Shown here: positions 28,829 to 37,877 of the stretch, piece by piece | Position numbering within the stretch: position 1 is the first letter of the stretch | Layout: each line of letters opens with the position of its first letter | Source: an uncultured Chloroflexota bacterium | GTDB lineage: Bacteria; Chloroflexota; Anaerolineae; Caldilineales; Caldilineaceae | Assembly: GCA_903858085.1 (NCBI GenBank) | Contig: CAIOHJ010000142.1 | Span: forward strand, 26,406-90,405 | Direction: 5' to 3' | Length of the DNA stretch: 64,000 nucleotides | The notes under the pieces: generated by a model | The model's input: only the letters and a program-made list of their open reading frames with translations | Database searches by the model: none | Told to the model about the DNA's origin: nothing | Position numbers and translations under genes: made by a program

Positions 28829-30130
28829 TTACCGACCCGCCACGGCTTCGCCGGTCATGATTCCAGGCGTACGTCGTTGTTGGCCCTGTGCAGCAAAGAG
28901 CTCGGCGTTGCGCCGCTGCCGCTGCCAGGCCTCCTCCAAGGCGCGTATCCGCTCATCGCGTTCTTTGATCGATTTTTGGATACCGTTCAACCAACCATCT
29001 GCCATAGAGGCCATCAACGGCCCGTAGGTCTCCTGCAGCTTCCACAGCTGCTCAAGCAGCGCCTCCAGCATCTTGAGATCGTGCTGCAGCGGGAGAAAAC
29101 GCTCGCCGAATTCCTTGTTGGACTTTTCCTGCTCGCTCCAGAGATGTTCCTGGCGCAGTTCCCCTTTGCGCCGGCGTCGCTCATACTCCTCGCGAAACTC
29201 GTCCATCTCACGCCGAATACGCTCCTCAGCCAGCCGCTGCAGCTCTGCTACCTGCCCCTGTTCGCGCAGAATCATCTCTTTGAAATCTTGCATTTCAGCG
29301 ACAGCCCGGCGGCTGATGTCGATCTGGGGGGCGTAGCTCTGCACCCGCTCATAGGCCTGGGCCACCATCGATTTTTGTTCGTCAATGGTCTCCTGCCAGC
29401 GGTTCAGAACCTGCTCTCGATCCACAACCATGACCCGGGTTCGCTCCATAAATTTTATCTGCTCCTCGCGCAGCTGGTCGATGACCGGAGTCATTTTTTC
29501 GACTTCGTTCATGGCCTTGCGGAGACTTTCTTCCAAGAGCGGGATACGCCCAGCGTTGGCTTCGATCCGCTTGAACAGTTCGACTGTCTCCTGCTGCAGC
29601 TGTGCGATGCGTTTGGTATCGCTGGTGCGTTGCTCGACCAAAAAAGGGATCTGGCGCGTCCGTTCTTCGATTTCTTTGCCCAGACTCCCGATCTGGTTGC
29701 GCATGCTCAGGATCAGCTCACCCAACCGATCGTCTTCTGCTGTACGAAGCTGGATGGCTTCTTCCAACCGGCCGAGGCGCGGCAGCTCTCGGCGCACCTC
29801 ACCAATCTCACGGCTTAGCACCTCACGGTCACCCAGCCGTGACCGCTCCAGATCGCGCTGGCCAGCCACACGCTCTTCGTAGGCTCGCTCCACCAATGCA
29901 ACCAGTTCGTTGCGGGTGTTTTGAATCGACTGGTCAACTTGGTTGAAACGCATCAACTGCGCCTGTGTCGTCGCCAGCCTGCCCTCCAGCTCCTGAATGC
30001 GGCGCGCCTGCTCGATCACATCGCCCGACTGTGCCTCCAACCGTTGCTGCAACCGGGCAATTTCAGCCCGATCCCGCCGATGCTCTTCGTCCAGCCAAGT
30101 CACCATCTGGGCAAGTTGTGTGAGTTCCAT
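28829..30130 (-). CDS. Long coiled-coil protein, function unknown
   Basis: A 433-residue protein that is almost entirely helical coiled coil, rich in Glu, Gln, Arg and Leu heptads (for example ARLQQRLEAQSGDVIEQ and LQQETVELFKRIEAN). There is no signal peptide or membrane segment. The C-terminal 40 residues include a Gln/Arg-rich tail. Homology to a named family is not evident; coiled-coil scaffolds and cell-structure proteins can all look like this. It is 9 bases upstream of selB on the same strand and has its own promoter, so selB may be co-transcribed with it. Confidence 0.75.
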   Translation of the reverse strand: MELTQLAQMVTWLDEEHRRDRAEIARLQQRLEAQSGDVIEQARRIQELEGRLATTQAQLMRFNQVDQSIQNTRNELVALVERAYEERVAGQRDLERSRLGDREVLSREIGEVRRELPRLGRLEEAIQLRTAEDDRLGELILSMRNQIGSLGKEIEERTRQIPFLVEQRTSDTKRIAQLQQETVELFKRIEANAGRIPLLEESLRKAMNEVEKMTPVIDQLREEQIKFMERTRVMVVDREQVLNRWQETIDEQKSMVAQAYERVQSYAPQIDISRRAVAEMQDFKEMILREQGQVAELQRLAEERIRREMDEFREEYERRRRKGELRQEHLWSEQEKSNKEFGERFLPLQHDLKMLEALLEQLWKLQETYGPLMASMADGWLNGIQKSIKERDERIRALEEAWQRQRRNAELFAAQGQQRRTPGIMTGEAVAGR

Positions 30131-30195
30131 AGTCCTCTATCTCAATCGCATGCGCTCCATGAGCCGCCGAGTACAAGCCAGCCTTTCTGAGAGAA

Positions 30196-30224
30196 AGTAT
30201 AGCACTCCCCAGACAGAATGCCAA
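30196..30224 (-). promoter_or_regulatory. Sigma70 promoter for the coiled-coil gene and selB
   Basis: On the minus strand TTGGCA (30219-30224), a 17-base spacer ending TGC, and TATACT (30196-30201). The leader is about 60 bases. Confidence 0.7.
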
Positions 30225-30299
30225 CCAGTCTGAAGAAAGGGCTGTTCCAGATCCAGCCCGGCCACGCACGATGGAGAGCCGCATCAAACGAAGACAGGT

Positions 30300-30329
30300 T
30301 TGACCGATGGTTGAATCCACTGCTACAAT
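30300..30329 (+). promoter_or_regulatory. Sigma70 promoter for the glycosyltransferase pair
   Basis: TTGACC (30300-30305), an 18-base spacer and TACAAT (30324-30329). It faces away from the coiled-coil promoter about 75 bases away. Confidence 0.6.
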
Positions 30330-30394
30330 GCCAACACATAGGCAGATTGGTAGCCTGGGCGTCCTTGTTGCCCCTATCTCGCCACTGGGTCTGT

Positions 30395-31555
30395 ATGCGT
30401 ATTGGCGTTGACACTCGGCTGATGTACTATCAGCCTGCTGGAATCAGCAGATATACCGGGCATTTGCTGCAAGCGCTGGCTGGTCTGGACACCGAGAATG
30501 AATTTGTGGTCTTCCAACACCGGAAGCAGCGGATTCCACTGATCCAGCAGGCCAATTTTCGCCGCGCGGCCCTCTTTTCGCCGGTCCATCACCAGCTGGA
30601 ACAAATGATGCTGGCAGTGGAACTGCTGCGCTTTCGACTCAATCTGCTCCACAGCACCGATTTCATCCCCCCTCTCTATTCGCCAATCCCGTCCGTGATC
30701 ACGGTCCATGACCTGGCCTTTCTGCATTACCCCCACTTCCTGACGACCGAAAGCGCTGCCTATTATGGACAGATCGACAGGGCTGTCATTCATGCAGCCC
30801 ATATCATTGTGCCCAGCGAGTACACCCGCCAGGATCTGATTGCCCAGCTCGGCACACCGGCTGACAAAGTGACTGTCATCCACGAAGCTGCCAATCCGAT
30901 CTTTGCACCGCTGCCTGCCCATACCGCCACCGCCACAGCCCAATTCATCCGCGACCGCTACCACCTGCCTGAAAAATTTTTCTTGAGCGTAGGCACCATC
31001 GAGCCGCGCAAAAATATCAGCGGGCTCCTGCAGGCCTTTGCCCATCTGCGCAGCAAATATGCTGTCAGCGACGTTGTTCTGGCCATTGCCGGCGGCCAAG
31101 GCTGGCTTTACGACGAAATTTTGGATCTGGTCAAAACCCTGGATCTCGAGACGTCTGTGCGCTTCCTGGGCAGAGTCCCAGATGCAGACCTGCATCTGCT
31201 CTATGTGGCCGCCCGCTGCCTTGTCCATCCAGCCCACTATGAAGGGTTTGGGCTGCCACCACTGGAAGCAATGGCGTGTGGAACTCCCACAATCGTCAGC
31301 AATGTCAGCAGCCTGCCCGAAGTGGTCGGCGATGCAGCACTGCTGGTCAATCCACTCGACATCGAAGAGATTGCAGTTGCCATGCAGCGTCTGCTCACAG
31401 ACCCGGACTTGCATGCCGAACTCAGCCAGAAAAGTTTACAGCGCGCCCGCGTCTTCAGTTGGGAACGCGCTGCACTGCGCACACTGGATGTCTATCGCAA
31501 AACAGCAGAATCTCAGCGCTCGGCTGCTCGCGAGCCAGCCTCCCCTCCCTCCTGA
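30395..31555 (+). CDS. Glycosyltransferase family 4 (GT-B fold)
   Basis: A 386-residue sugar transferase. The N-terminal domain starts [20 protein letters not shown], typical of GT4 mannosyl- or rhamnosyltransferases that act on surface glycans. The C-terminal nucleotide-sugar domain carries [12 protein letters not shown], the [19 protein letters not shown] block with the catalytic Glu pair (E-x7-E), and a final helical cap. I chose the start at 30395 because the earlier open frame has no ribosome-binding site and no GT-like sequence. It is 9 bases before a second glycosyltransferase. Confidence 0.88.
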   Translation: MRIGVDTRLMYYQPAGISRYTGHLLQALAGLDTENEFVVFQHRKQRIPLIQQANFRRAALFSPVHHQLEQMMLAVELLRFRLNLLHSTDFIPPLYSPIPSVITVHDLAFLHYPHFLTTESAAYYGQIDRAVIHAAHIIVPSEYTRQDLIAQLGTPADKVTVIHEAANPIFAPLPAHTATATAQFIRDRYHLPEKFFLSVGTIEPRKNISGLLQAFAHLRSKYAVSDVVLAIAGGQGWLYDEILDLVKTLDLETSVRFLGRVPDADLHLLYVAARCLVHPAHYEGFGLPPLEAMACGTPTIVSNVSSLPEVVGDAALLVNPLDIEEIAVAMQRLLTDPDLHAELSQKSLQRARVFSWERAALRTLDVYRKTAESQRSAAREPASPPS

Positions 31556-31564
31556 AAGGCGCCT

Positions 31565-32815
31565 GTGAAGCTTCTTGCTCTGACACCCCAGCTGCCCTTC
31601 CCCCCAAGACAAGGCACCACGCTGCGCAATTATTACCTGCTTCAGGGGCTGGCCAGCACCTACACAGTCGACCTGCTCTCCTTTCTAGCCCCTGGCGACC
31701 ACCTGGCCGACGACAGCCCGCTCCACACGATCTGCCGACGGATCGCCGGCGTGCCCCAGCCAAGGCGCACCGCCAGCCAGCGCCTCCACACCACCGTGAG
31801 CACGCTGACGCCCGACATGGGGCTCCGCCTGGACAGCTCAGCCATGCACAGATTGCTCCAGGAGTGGTGCCAACAGACCCACTACGATCTGGTAGTGGCA
31901 GAAGGGCTGGAAGTGGTCCAGTACGCCAGGGCAGTTGCTGGCCGCAAGCGGAATCCACAGCAGCCCATTTTGGTCTTCGACGACCACAACTGCGAGTATT
32001 TGCTCCAACAGCGCAACGCGCTCACCGATCTGCGTCTTCCGCAACGCTGGCCAGCAGCCCTTTATAGCCTGGTGCAATGGTGGAAGCTGCGTCGTTATGA
32101 AACAGCAGCGCTGCAGAGCGCCGACCTGACCGTTGCTGTGAGTCGGGCGGACCAGGTTGCCTTGCGTGCGCTGGGAACAAAAACACCGGTCGCTGTTGTC
32201 CCCAACGGCATCGATCTGGCCGCCTACACCCCAGCACTGCGCCGCGCAGATGCCCCGGCCACGCTGGTCTTCACAGGCAAGATGGATTACCGCCCCAACG
32301 TCGATGCAGTACTCTGGTTTGCCAAAGCCGTGCTGCCCCGCATTCTCCACTATTGCCCCGCCGCCCGTTTCCAGGTGGTCGGACTCAACCCCCACCCACG
32401 CCTGGACAGCCTGCGCGCACACCCCGCCGTTGAGCTGACAGGGGCCGTACCCGATACCCGCCCCTTTATCCAGCAAGCCGCGGTCTACGTGATCCCAATG
32501 CGCATCGGGGGAGGAACCCGCTTCAAAGCGCTCGAAGCCCTGGCTTGCGCCGCCCCCACCGTCAGCACCACACTGGGGGTCGAAGGGCTCGGTGTCCGCC
32601 ACGGCCAGGAAATGCTCGTTGCTGACACGCCAGAGGCGTTTGCCGACGCGACCTTGCGTATTCTGGACGATGCCCCAGGAACACTGCGCCGACAACTCGG
32701 CGCAGCAGGGCGCCGGTTCGTCGAGGCACATTACAGCTGGCCACAAATTCTGCCCAATTTGTATGCTGCATTACAGGCAACTCACGCCGGATTGCAAATT
32801 CCAGAGCCGTGCTGA
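31565..32815 (+). CDS. Glycosyltransferase family 4 (second of a pair)
   Basis: A 416-residue GT-B enzyme with a GTG start. The N-terminal MKLLALTPQLPFPPRQG and the DDHNCEYLLQQR region are typical of this group. The C-terminal domain has VVPNGIDLAAYTP, FTGKMDYRPNVDAVLWF, and the sugar-nucleotide block IPMRIGGGTRFKALEALACA. It resembles the family of PEP-CTERM/exosortase-associated and surface-polysaccharide transferases. It is coupled to the preceding gene by a 9-base gap and is the last gene of the unit. Confidence 0.86.
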   Translation: MKLLALTPQLPFPPRQGTTLRNYYLLQGLASTYTVDLLSFLAPGDHLADDSPLHTICRRIAGVPQPRRTASQRLHTTVSTLTPDMGLRLDSSAMHRLLQEWCQQTHYDLVVAEGLEVVQYARAVAGRKRNPQQPILVFDDHNCEYLLQQRNALTDLRLPQRWPAALYSLVQWWKLRRYETAALQSADLTVAVSRADQVALRALGTKTPVAVVPNGIDLAAYTPALRRADAPATLVFTGKMDYRPNVDAVLWFAKAVLPRILHYCPAARFQVVGLNPHPRLDSLRAHPAVELTGAVPDTRPFIQQAAVYVIPMRIGGGTRFKALEALACAAPTVSTTLGVEGLGVRHGQEMLVADTPEAFADATLRILDDAPGTLRRQLGAAGRRFVEAHYSWPQILPNLYAALQATHAGLQIPEPC

Positions 32816-32978
32816 AGATCGACAAGAGCACGCCAAGGATCCACCTGGCTTGTCAATTTTCGCCCTGAAGAAGTCATGCTAGAATAACGATAGCTGGCCT
32901 ATTGGCTCCCTGACCAGGATTTCGGATGCTGGCTGTTCCAATAATTTCAACAAAGTTTGTTCATAAAGGAGCTTTTAA

Positions 32979-33176
32979 ATGAATGCATACTCCTATACCA
33001 ACTCAAAGGGCAACACATATTACCTGCACCAGCGCGTGACTGTTCTCAAAAATGGCAAAGAACAGACGATTTATTTTTTTGCGAAAGAGGTCAAAGAAGG
33101 TGTTCTGGGCGAGGTACCCGTCAGCTACACCGTGTCAGAAAGCAGGAATGGGCTTCCAGTTCTCAAAAAAGCATAA
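32979..33176 (+). CDS. Small conserved-looking protein, 65 residues
   Basis: A 65-residue basic protein with no Cys and no membrane segment. It reads as beta-rich: YSYTNSKGNTYYLHQRVTVL, then NGKEQTIYFFAKEV and a valine-rich VPVSYTVSES, ending in LKKA. It has a strong AAAGGAGC ribosome-binding site and its own terminator downstream, which supports a real gene. I recall similar short proteins in Chloroflexota but cannot name a family. It lies alone, 163 bases after the glycosyltransferases. Confidence 0.78.
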   Translation: MNAYSYTNSKGNTYYLHQRVTVLKNGKEQTIYFFAKEVKEGVLGEVPVSYTVSESRNGLPVLKKA

Positions 33177-33243
33177 TTGTTGACCCTGCACACCCCCTTC
33201 TCCACAAAAACATCCACATGCCAGTCTGATGCCGCCCTCTGCA

Positions 33244-33285
33244 ATTGAACAGCCGCCGGCTGCAGCCGGCGGCTGTTCAATTTTT
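33244..33285 (+). terminator. Rho-independent terminator
   Basis: A perfect long stem (33244-33262 region pairing with 33263-33280) with almost no loop, followed by five T. It ends the small-protein transcript; being nearly symmetric, with A before it, it could also act weakly for the convergent slyD. Confidence 0.85.
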
Positions 33286-33392
33286 GACTTCAGATATTTT
33301 TCTGAAAGCCCCACGATGGTGCGCCCGGCCGACTCAAGTTCAACCTCTGCCAGGTTGTTTTTGTAAAGATATCCCGACAGGCGCCTTCCTCT

Positions 33393-33893
33393 CTACTGCG
33401 CGTGTTCCCCGCCGTGTGAATGGCCATGCTCGATCTCATCAGGCGTAGCCGGGCGAACAGCGACTACCTTGACGTCAAAGTGCAGGGTCTCGCCAGCCAG
33501 CCAATGATTAAAATCGATGACCACCCCGTCGGGCTGGATTTCGCTGACATAGCCCTCGATCGTCTCATCGTTTTCTTCGTCAAAAAACTCGAGCATCATT
33601 CCCGGCTCCAATTCGACATCTTCCTCGAAAGAGTCCAGGTCAACAATCTGAACGTTGTCCGGGTCATACTCGCCATAAGCCAAATCTGGGGTCACAACCA
33701 CTTGCTTATGCTCGCCAACAGCCAGCCCATACAGAGCCGCTTCCAAGCCAGGAATGATTTCTCCAGCCCCTTGCAAGAATTCCAACGGGCCCTCTTCCGC
33801 AGAGCTGTCAACCATCTCCCCCCCAGCCACGGTAAGGGTATATTCGATCCGTACGACTCTTCCATCCGCAACTGTCAAGTTTTTGTCGTTCAT
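33393..33893 (-). CDS. slyD: FKBP-type peptidyl-prolyl isomerase (SlyD-like)
   Basis: A 166-residue foldase. The split FKBP domain has [17 protein letters not shown] at the N-terminus and [21 protein letters not shown] near residue 40. The inserted IF chaperone domain runs from about 68 to 125 ([14 protein letters not shown] before it, [17 protein letters not shown] after). The tail [11 protein letters not shown] is His-rich and could bind nickel or zinc, as in SlyD. It starts inside the last codons of the cold-shock gene (4-base overlap), so both are likely translated from one mRNA. Confidence 0.92.
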   Translation of the reverse strand: MNDKNLTVADGRVVRIEYTLTVAGGEMVDSSAEEGPLEFLQGAGEIIPGLEAALYGLAVGEHKQVVVTPDLAYGEYDPDNVQIVDLDSFEEDVELEPGMMLEFFDEENDETIEGYVSEIQPDGVVIDFNHWLAGETLHFDVKVVAVRPATPDEIEHGHSHGGEHAQ

Positions 33894-34117
33894 CTACTTG
33901 CGCCGCCCAACTTCACGACATTGGCCGCTGCAGGTCCTTTTGCACCCTGCTCAATGGTAAATTCAACTTTGTCGCCTTCTGCCAGGCTCTTGAAACCTGC
34001 GCTGGTGACTGCCGAATAATGCACAAACACATCAGCTCCTCCCCGGTCCCGGGCAATGAAGCCAAAGCCTTTGGCATCGTTGAACCATTTCACGATGCCA
34101 GTTTCTCGCTCACTCAT
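33890..34117 (-). CDS. csp: Cold-shock protein (CspA family)
   Basis: A 75-residue OB-fold nucleic-acid-binding protein. RNP1 is KGFGFIA near residues 16-22 and RNP2 is VFVHYSA near 30-36. It acts as an RNA chaperone. The start at 34117 has AAGGAGAAAAAG upstream; the longer frame is not coding. It leads a two-gene unit with slyD under a strong promoter. The 5' leader is short (about 40 bases), unlike the long thermosensor leader of E. coli cspA. Confidence 0.95.
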   Translation of the reverse strand: MSERETGIVKWFNDAKGFGFIARDRGGADVFVHYSAVTSAGFKSLAEGDKVEFTIEQGAKGPAAANVVKLGGASR

Positions 34118-34165
34118 CTTTTTCTCCTTTTCTGATGCATCGTTTATCGATTTATTCCTGCGATC

Positions 34166-34194
34166 ACTATACGGAAATCTGACAGTTCTGTCAA
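34166..34194 (-). promoter_or_regulatory. Sigma70 promoter for csp-slyD
   Basis: On the minus strand TTGACA (34189-34194), a 17-base spacer and TATAGT (34166-34171). Near-consensus, predicting high expression. Confidence 0.85.
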
Positions 34195-34223
34195 TTAGAG
34201 ACACTTCCCTAATAGACAGGGCC

Positions 34224-34267
34224 CCCTTGGCATGGGGACGGATGCAACAGACACCCCATGCCAAGGG
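34224..34267. repeat. 14-bp inverted repeat upstream of csp promoter
   Basis: A perfect 14-bp inverted repeat (34224-34237 and 34254-34267) with a 16-base loop and no T run. It lies between the csp promoter and the transporter gene. It may be a regulator site or a remnant structure; no function can be assigned. Confidence 0.5.
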
Positions 34268-34407
34268 ACCACAGGCTTTGAAAGAAACCACCGACACAGT
34301 ACAATGTTCTCTCGAGCCCATTTGCGGCAGCTCTTGGCCATGCTGCAGGCAACCTGTAAAAATAGCCTGCCCTGCAGGCACCAAAGACGAACAGGAATAA
34401 AAAGCGT

Positions 34408-35262
34408 TTGCAAGGGTTTTGGTATGTGCTGGCTGCAGCGATTGGTTGGGGCACAACAGGGACGGCACAGGCGTTCGCGCCGACAGGGGCCACTCCCCCC
34501 GCCGTCGGTGCCGTACGTCTGCTGGTCGGTGGGGCAGTTCTGTTGGTGCTGGCGCTGAGCCGCCATCAGTTGCACAGGCGGGGATGGCCGCTGGCAGCGA
34601 CTGCAACTGCGATTGGGACCCTGGCAGGGTACCAGCTCTTCTTTTTTGCCGCCGTCGCCCGCACAGGGGTCACGACAGGCACAGTGGTGGCGATCAGCAG
34701 CGCTCCCATTCTGGCTGGCCTGTTGGATGCCCTCCTGGGAGTCCGCCTGCCCCGCTCCTGGCTGTGGTCAACGCTCCTTGCCGTCGCCGGCTCTCTTTTG
34801 TTGGTCGGGGCGGGCAGTGCCGTGGTCGTCGATCTGCCAGGAATCCTGTTTGCCCTCGGTGCTGGCGGCTCCTATGCGCTGTACACGTTGGCCAGCAAGG
34901 AACTGCTGCGTCACCAGCCCCCCGACGCCGTCATTGCCGTGGCCTTCTGCGGCGGCGCGCTGGTTTTGTCTCCGTTCCTGTTTTTTGTAGATCTGCGCTG
35001 GTTGCAGCAGCCACAAGGATTCTTGGTGGCGCTGCACCTGGGCCTGGTCGCCACAGCACTGGCCTATATGCTGTACATTCGTGGGTTGCTGACCCTGCCG
35101 TCGGCAGCAGCTGTCACCGTGGCGCTGGCAGAGCCGCTCACCGCAGCCACCCTGGGTGTCGTGCTGCTGGGCGAACAGCTGACCTTTTCTGCCTGGTGTG
35201 GGGTGGGCCTGATCTTTGCCGGCCTGGCAGTATTTGCCCGCCGCAGTACCCCCTCCCCTTGA
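34408..35262 (+). CDS. EamA/DMT-superfamily transporter
   Basis: A 284-residue membrane protein with ten predicted helices in two EamA repeats. The first begins with [20 protein letters not shown], and the second after [21 protein letters not shown]. Such proteins move small metabolites or drugs across the membrane; the substrate is not evident. The predicted start is TTG at 34408 with AGGA further upstream. Eleven bases after it is a second, different DMT gene. Confidence 0.86.
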   Translation: MQGFWYVLAAAIGWGTTGTAQAFAPTGATPPAVGAVRLLVGGAVLLVLALSRHQLHRRGWPLAATATAIGTLAGYQLFFFAAVARTGVTTGTVVAISSAPILAGLLDALLGVRLPRSWLWSTLLAVAGSLLLVGAGSAVVVDLPGILFALGAGGSYALYTLASKELLRHQPPDAVIAVAFCGGALVLSPFLFFVDLRWLQQPQGFLVALHLGLVATALAYMLYIRGLLTLPSAAAVTVALAEPLTAATLGVVLLGEQLTFSAWCGVGLIFAGLAVFARRSTPSP

Positions 35263-35273
35263 CTGAACAGCCC

Positions 35274-36218
35274 ATGGTACGCTCACTCGGTGCCGGCTTG
35301 CTGGCAGCGCTCTTCTTCAGCAGCACCTTTCTGCTCAATCGCACCATGAGCCTGGAGGGGGGCCACTGGGTCTGGACAGCCAGCCTGCGCTATCTGTGGA
35401 TGACTCTTTTTTTGGTGCTTGGCCCGCTGACAATCGGGCGCGGACCTCTGCTGCTGGCTACCTTTCGTCTCTTTCTGCGCCACTGGCGCTTCTGGCTGGT
35501 CGCTGGGACGCTCGGGTTTGGCATTTTTTATGCAGGCATCGCCTTTGCCGCCTCGTACGCGCCAGCCTGGGTTGTGGCAACAACCTGGCAGATCACTGTC
35601 CTGGCTTCGCCGGTCGTGCTGCTGGCGATGGGACGGCGAGTGCCGCCGCGCGGTCTGTTTTTGACCACGCTGATCTTTGGCGGCATTCTGTGGGTCAACC
35701 TGGCTGAGGCCAGACAGGCAGATTGGCAGACGGTTCTGTGGGGGGCTCTCCCAGTGACAATGGCGGCCTTTGCCTACCCTGCCGGGCTGCAGCTGCTCTG
35801 GGAGGCACGGAGCGGCGGCCACCCCGTGATCCCACACCTCGTCGACCCTGTGCTGAACGACAGCTTTGCCCGTGTGCTGCTGTTGACATTGGGCTCGCTG
35901 CCTTTCTGGCTGTCAGCAATCGTATTGACCCACCCCCCTCCCCCCTCCGCTGGCCAATGGGCCAGCACGGCATTGGTCGCCCTGCTGTCCGGGGTCGTTG
36001 CAACCAGCCTCTTCGTCTATGCGCGCCATCGGGCGCACAACAGCTATGAGCTGGCCGCCGTGGACGCAACGCAGGCTGCCGAGGCTATTTTTGCCCTGCT
36101 GGGCGAAATTGTCTTGCTCGGAACACCCCCCCCCGGCTCGACAGCCCTGGCCGGGATCGGGCTGACCCTGCTGGGGCTGGTGTTCTATCTGCTGGGTCCA
36201 CACCGCCGCAACAGCTGA
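35274..36218 (+). CDS. Multidrug resistance efflux (EmrE/DMT-type) transporter
   Basis: A 314-residue membrane protein with about ten helices. It starts [25 protein letters not shown] (split: [14 protein letters not shown]) and has [10 protein letters not shown], typical of the PF13536 multidrug-efflux branch of the DMT superfamily. Sequence similarity to the preceding EamA gene is low, so this is not a simple tandem duplication. It shares an operon with it. The start at 35274 is an ATG 11 bases after the previous stop; the frame is open further upstream only as an overlap. Confidence 0.82.
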   Translation: MVRSLGAGLLAALFFSSTFLLNRTMSLEGGHWVWTASLRYLWMTLFLVLGPLTIGRGPLLLATFRLFLRHWRFWLVAGTLGFGIFYAGIAFAASYAPAWVVATTWQITVLASPVVLLAMGRRVPPRGLFLTTLIFGGILWVNLAEARQADWQTVLWGALPVTMAAFAYPAGLQLLWEARSGGHPVIPHLVDPVLNDSFARVLLLTLGSLPFWLSAIVLTHPPPPSAGQWASTALVALLSGVVATSLFVYARHRAHNSYELAAVDATQAAEAIFALLGEIVLLGTPPPGSTALAGIGLTLLGLVFYLLGPHRRNS

Positions 36219-36262
36219 AGGGGGTCGATCATGTTTTTGTCACAGACCTGTCGGCAAACCCC

Positions 36263-37705
36263 ATGAATCTGCGCAGCGTTTTGCATCTGGAAGGCTGGCT
36301 TTTGATCTTTTTGGGGGGGACCATGCTGGTGCCTATCCCATTCGCCCTGTACTATTCGTCTGCAGATCTGCTCGCCTTTGTCTTTTCCGCCTCCATCACT
36401 GCTGCAACCGGCCTGCTGATGGTCAGGCTCACCCATCTCAAACAGGATGTGCGGGTGCGCGAGGGGTTTGCTATCGTCACTTTCGGCTGGTTGCTTGCTG
36501 CAGCTTTCGGCGCTTTGCCCTTTGTCCTCTCCGGTGCACTCCCGTCTTACACCGATGCCTTTTTTGAGACAATGTCTGGCTTCACCACAACAGGCGCCTC
36601 CATTCTCACCGACGTCGAAGCCCTGCCGCGCGGCCTCCTCTTCTGGCGCAGCTTCACACACTGGATAGGCGGCATGGGCATCATTCTGCTTTCGCTGGCC
36701 ATCTTGCCTTCCCTCGGCGTCGGCGGCATGCAGCTCTTCAAGGCCGAAGTGCCAGGCCCGGTGGCGGACAAGCTCACACCCCGGATCGCAGAGACAGCCA
36801 AAATTTTGTGGACGGTCTACGCGTTGCTCTCCGCCACCCAGACTCTGTTGTTGATGCTGGGCGGGATGGATCTTTACGACGCCCTCAGCCATGCCTTTGC
36901 CACGATGGCGACCGGTGGCTTTTCGACCCACAATGCCAGCATTGCCGCCTACCCCAGCCCCTATCTTCAGTGGGTCATCCTTGTCTTTATGTTTCTGGCC
37001 GGCGCCAATTTTGCACTGCACTACCGTGTGCTTCTGCATGGCTGGCTTGTTTACCGCAAAAATCGGGAATTCCTGCTCTATCTGTCGCTGATCGGCGGAT
37101 CCACCCTGCTGGTCTACCTGCTGACCGCAGGCTTCGAGGGAAAACACAGCGAAAAAGCGGTGCGCGACGCGCTCTTTCAGGTCGTCTCGATCCAGACCAC
37201 GACCGGCTTTGTCAGTGTCGATTACGAACAGTGGCCCTTCGCAGCCCAGCTGATCCTGCTGTTGTTGATGTTTGTGGGTGGCTGCGCAGGGTCCACCAGC
37301 GGGGGCATGAAGGTTCTGCGGCTCTACCTGCTCGGCAAATTCGTGGCCGCTGAACTGCAGCGGCTGATCCACCCCCAGGCGATTGTTCCTGTACGCATGC
37401 GCCAGCAGACGATCCCTCACGAGGTGATGACCCATGTGATCGGCTTTGCCGTGCTCTATCTTCTGGTCTTTGCGACAGGGACCCTGCTGGTTGCCTTGCT
37501 CGGCTTCGACATGCCGACCTCTTTCGGCGCCGTCGCAGCCACCCTGGGCAACGTCGGGCCTGGGCTGGGCGACGTCGGTGCCATCGACAACTTTGCAGCA
37601 TTCCCAGCTGCGGGCAAATGGCTGCTCTCGTTTTTGATGCTGCTTGGCCGCCTAGAGCTTTACACTGTGCTGATCCTCTTTGCGCCGGCCTACTGGCGTC
37701 GTTGA
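36263..37705 (+). CDS. trkH: Potassium uptake protein, TrkH family (first copy)
   Basis: A 480-residue potassium/ion channel subunit made of four M1-P-M2 units. Selectivity-filter loops read [11 protein letters not shown] (near residue 112), [14 protein letters not shown] (near 217), [10 protein letters not shown] (near 312) and [13 protein letters not shown] (near 430), and [11 protein letters not shown] is the gating-type segment. Start at 36263. It is the first of two TrkH genes that flank typA and trkA. It is 44 bases after the efflux gene. Confidence 0.92.
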   Translation: MNLRSVLHLEGWLLIFLGGTMLVPIPFALYYSSADLLAFVFSASITAATGLLMVRLTHLKQDVRVREGFAIVTFGWLLAAAFGALPFVLSGALPSYTDAFFETMSGFTTTGASILTDVEALPRGLLFWRSFTHWIGGMGIILLSLAILPSLGVGGMQLFKAEVPGPVADKLTPRIAETAKILWTVYALLSATQTLLLMLGGMDLYDALSHAFATMATGGFSTHNASIAAYPSPYLQWVILVFMFLAGANFALHYRVLLHGWLVYRKNREFLLYLSLIGGSTLLVYLLTAGFEGKHSEKAVRDALFQVVSIQTTTGFVSVDYEQWPFAAQLILLLLMFVGGCAGSTSGGMKVLRLYLLGKFVAAELQRLIHPQAIVPVRMRQQTIPHEVMTHVIGFAVLYLLVFATGTLLVALLGFDMPTSFGAVAATLGNVGPGLGDVGAIDNFAAFPAAGKWLLSFLMLLGRLELYTVLILFAPAYWRR

Positions 37706-37741
37706 TTTTTCCCGATGCGATCAAACCTGCACGCTGCAAAA

Positions 37742-37770
37742 TTGCCATATGGCCGGCAGACACGTACAAT
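37742..37770 (+). promoter_or_regulatory. Sigma70 promoter upstream of typA
   Basis: TTGCCA (37742-37747), a 17-base spacer and TACAAT (37765-37770). It would give a leader of about 100 bases that contains the terminator at 37799-37826. Confidence 0.65.
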
Positions 37771-37798
37771 ACACAAAGAGGCAAAGAAGCCTTCAACC

Positions 37799-37826
37799 GC
37801 TCGGCAGGGCCAGCCGAGCTTTTTTG
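37799..37826 (+). terminator. Intrinsic terminator in the typA leader
   Basis: Stem of 7 bp (37799-37805 with 37813-37819), 7-base loop, then six T. It is downstream of the typA promoter and upstream of its start codon. It could end trkH transcription, attenuate typA, or end a short RNA of about 50 bases. Confidence 0.7.
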
Positions 37827-37877
37827 TGCCGAAAAATTAAGGCGGGCGCCGCTGACAGCCTCCGCAAACAGGAACCT

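Noticed and set aside
27491..29818. Plus-strand open frame (775 codons) opposite selB and the coiled-coil gene
   Set aside because: Shadow of two well-supported minus-strand genes; no domain, no ribosome-binding site.
34224..34267. Terminator reading of the 14-bp inverted repeat
   Set aside because: No T run on either side and no upstream gene to terminate.
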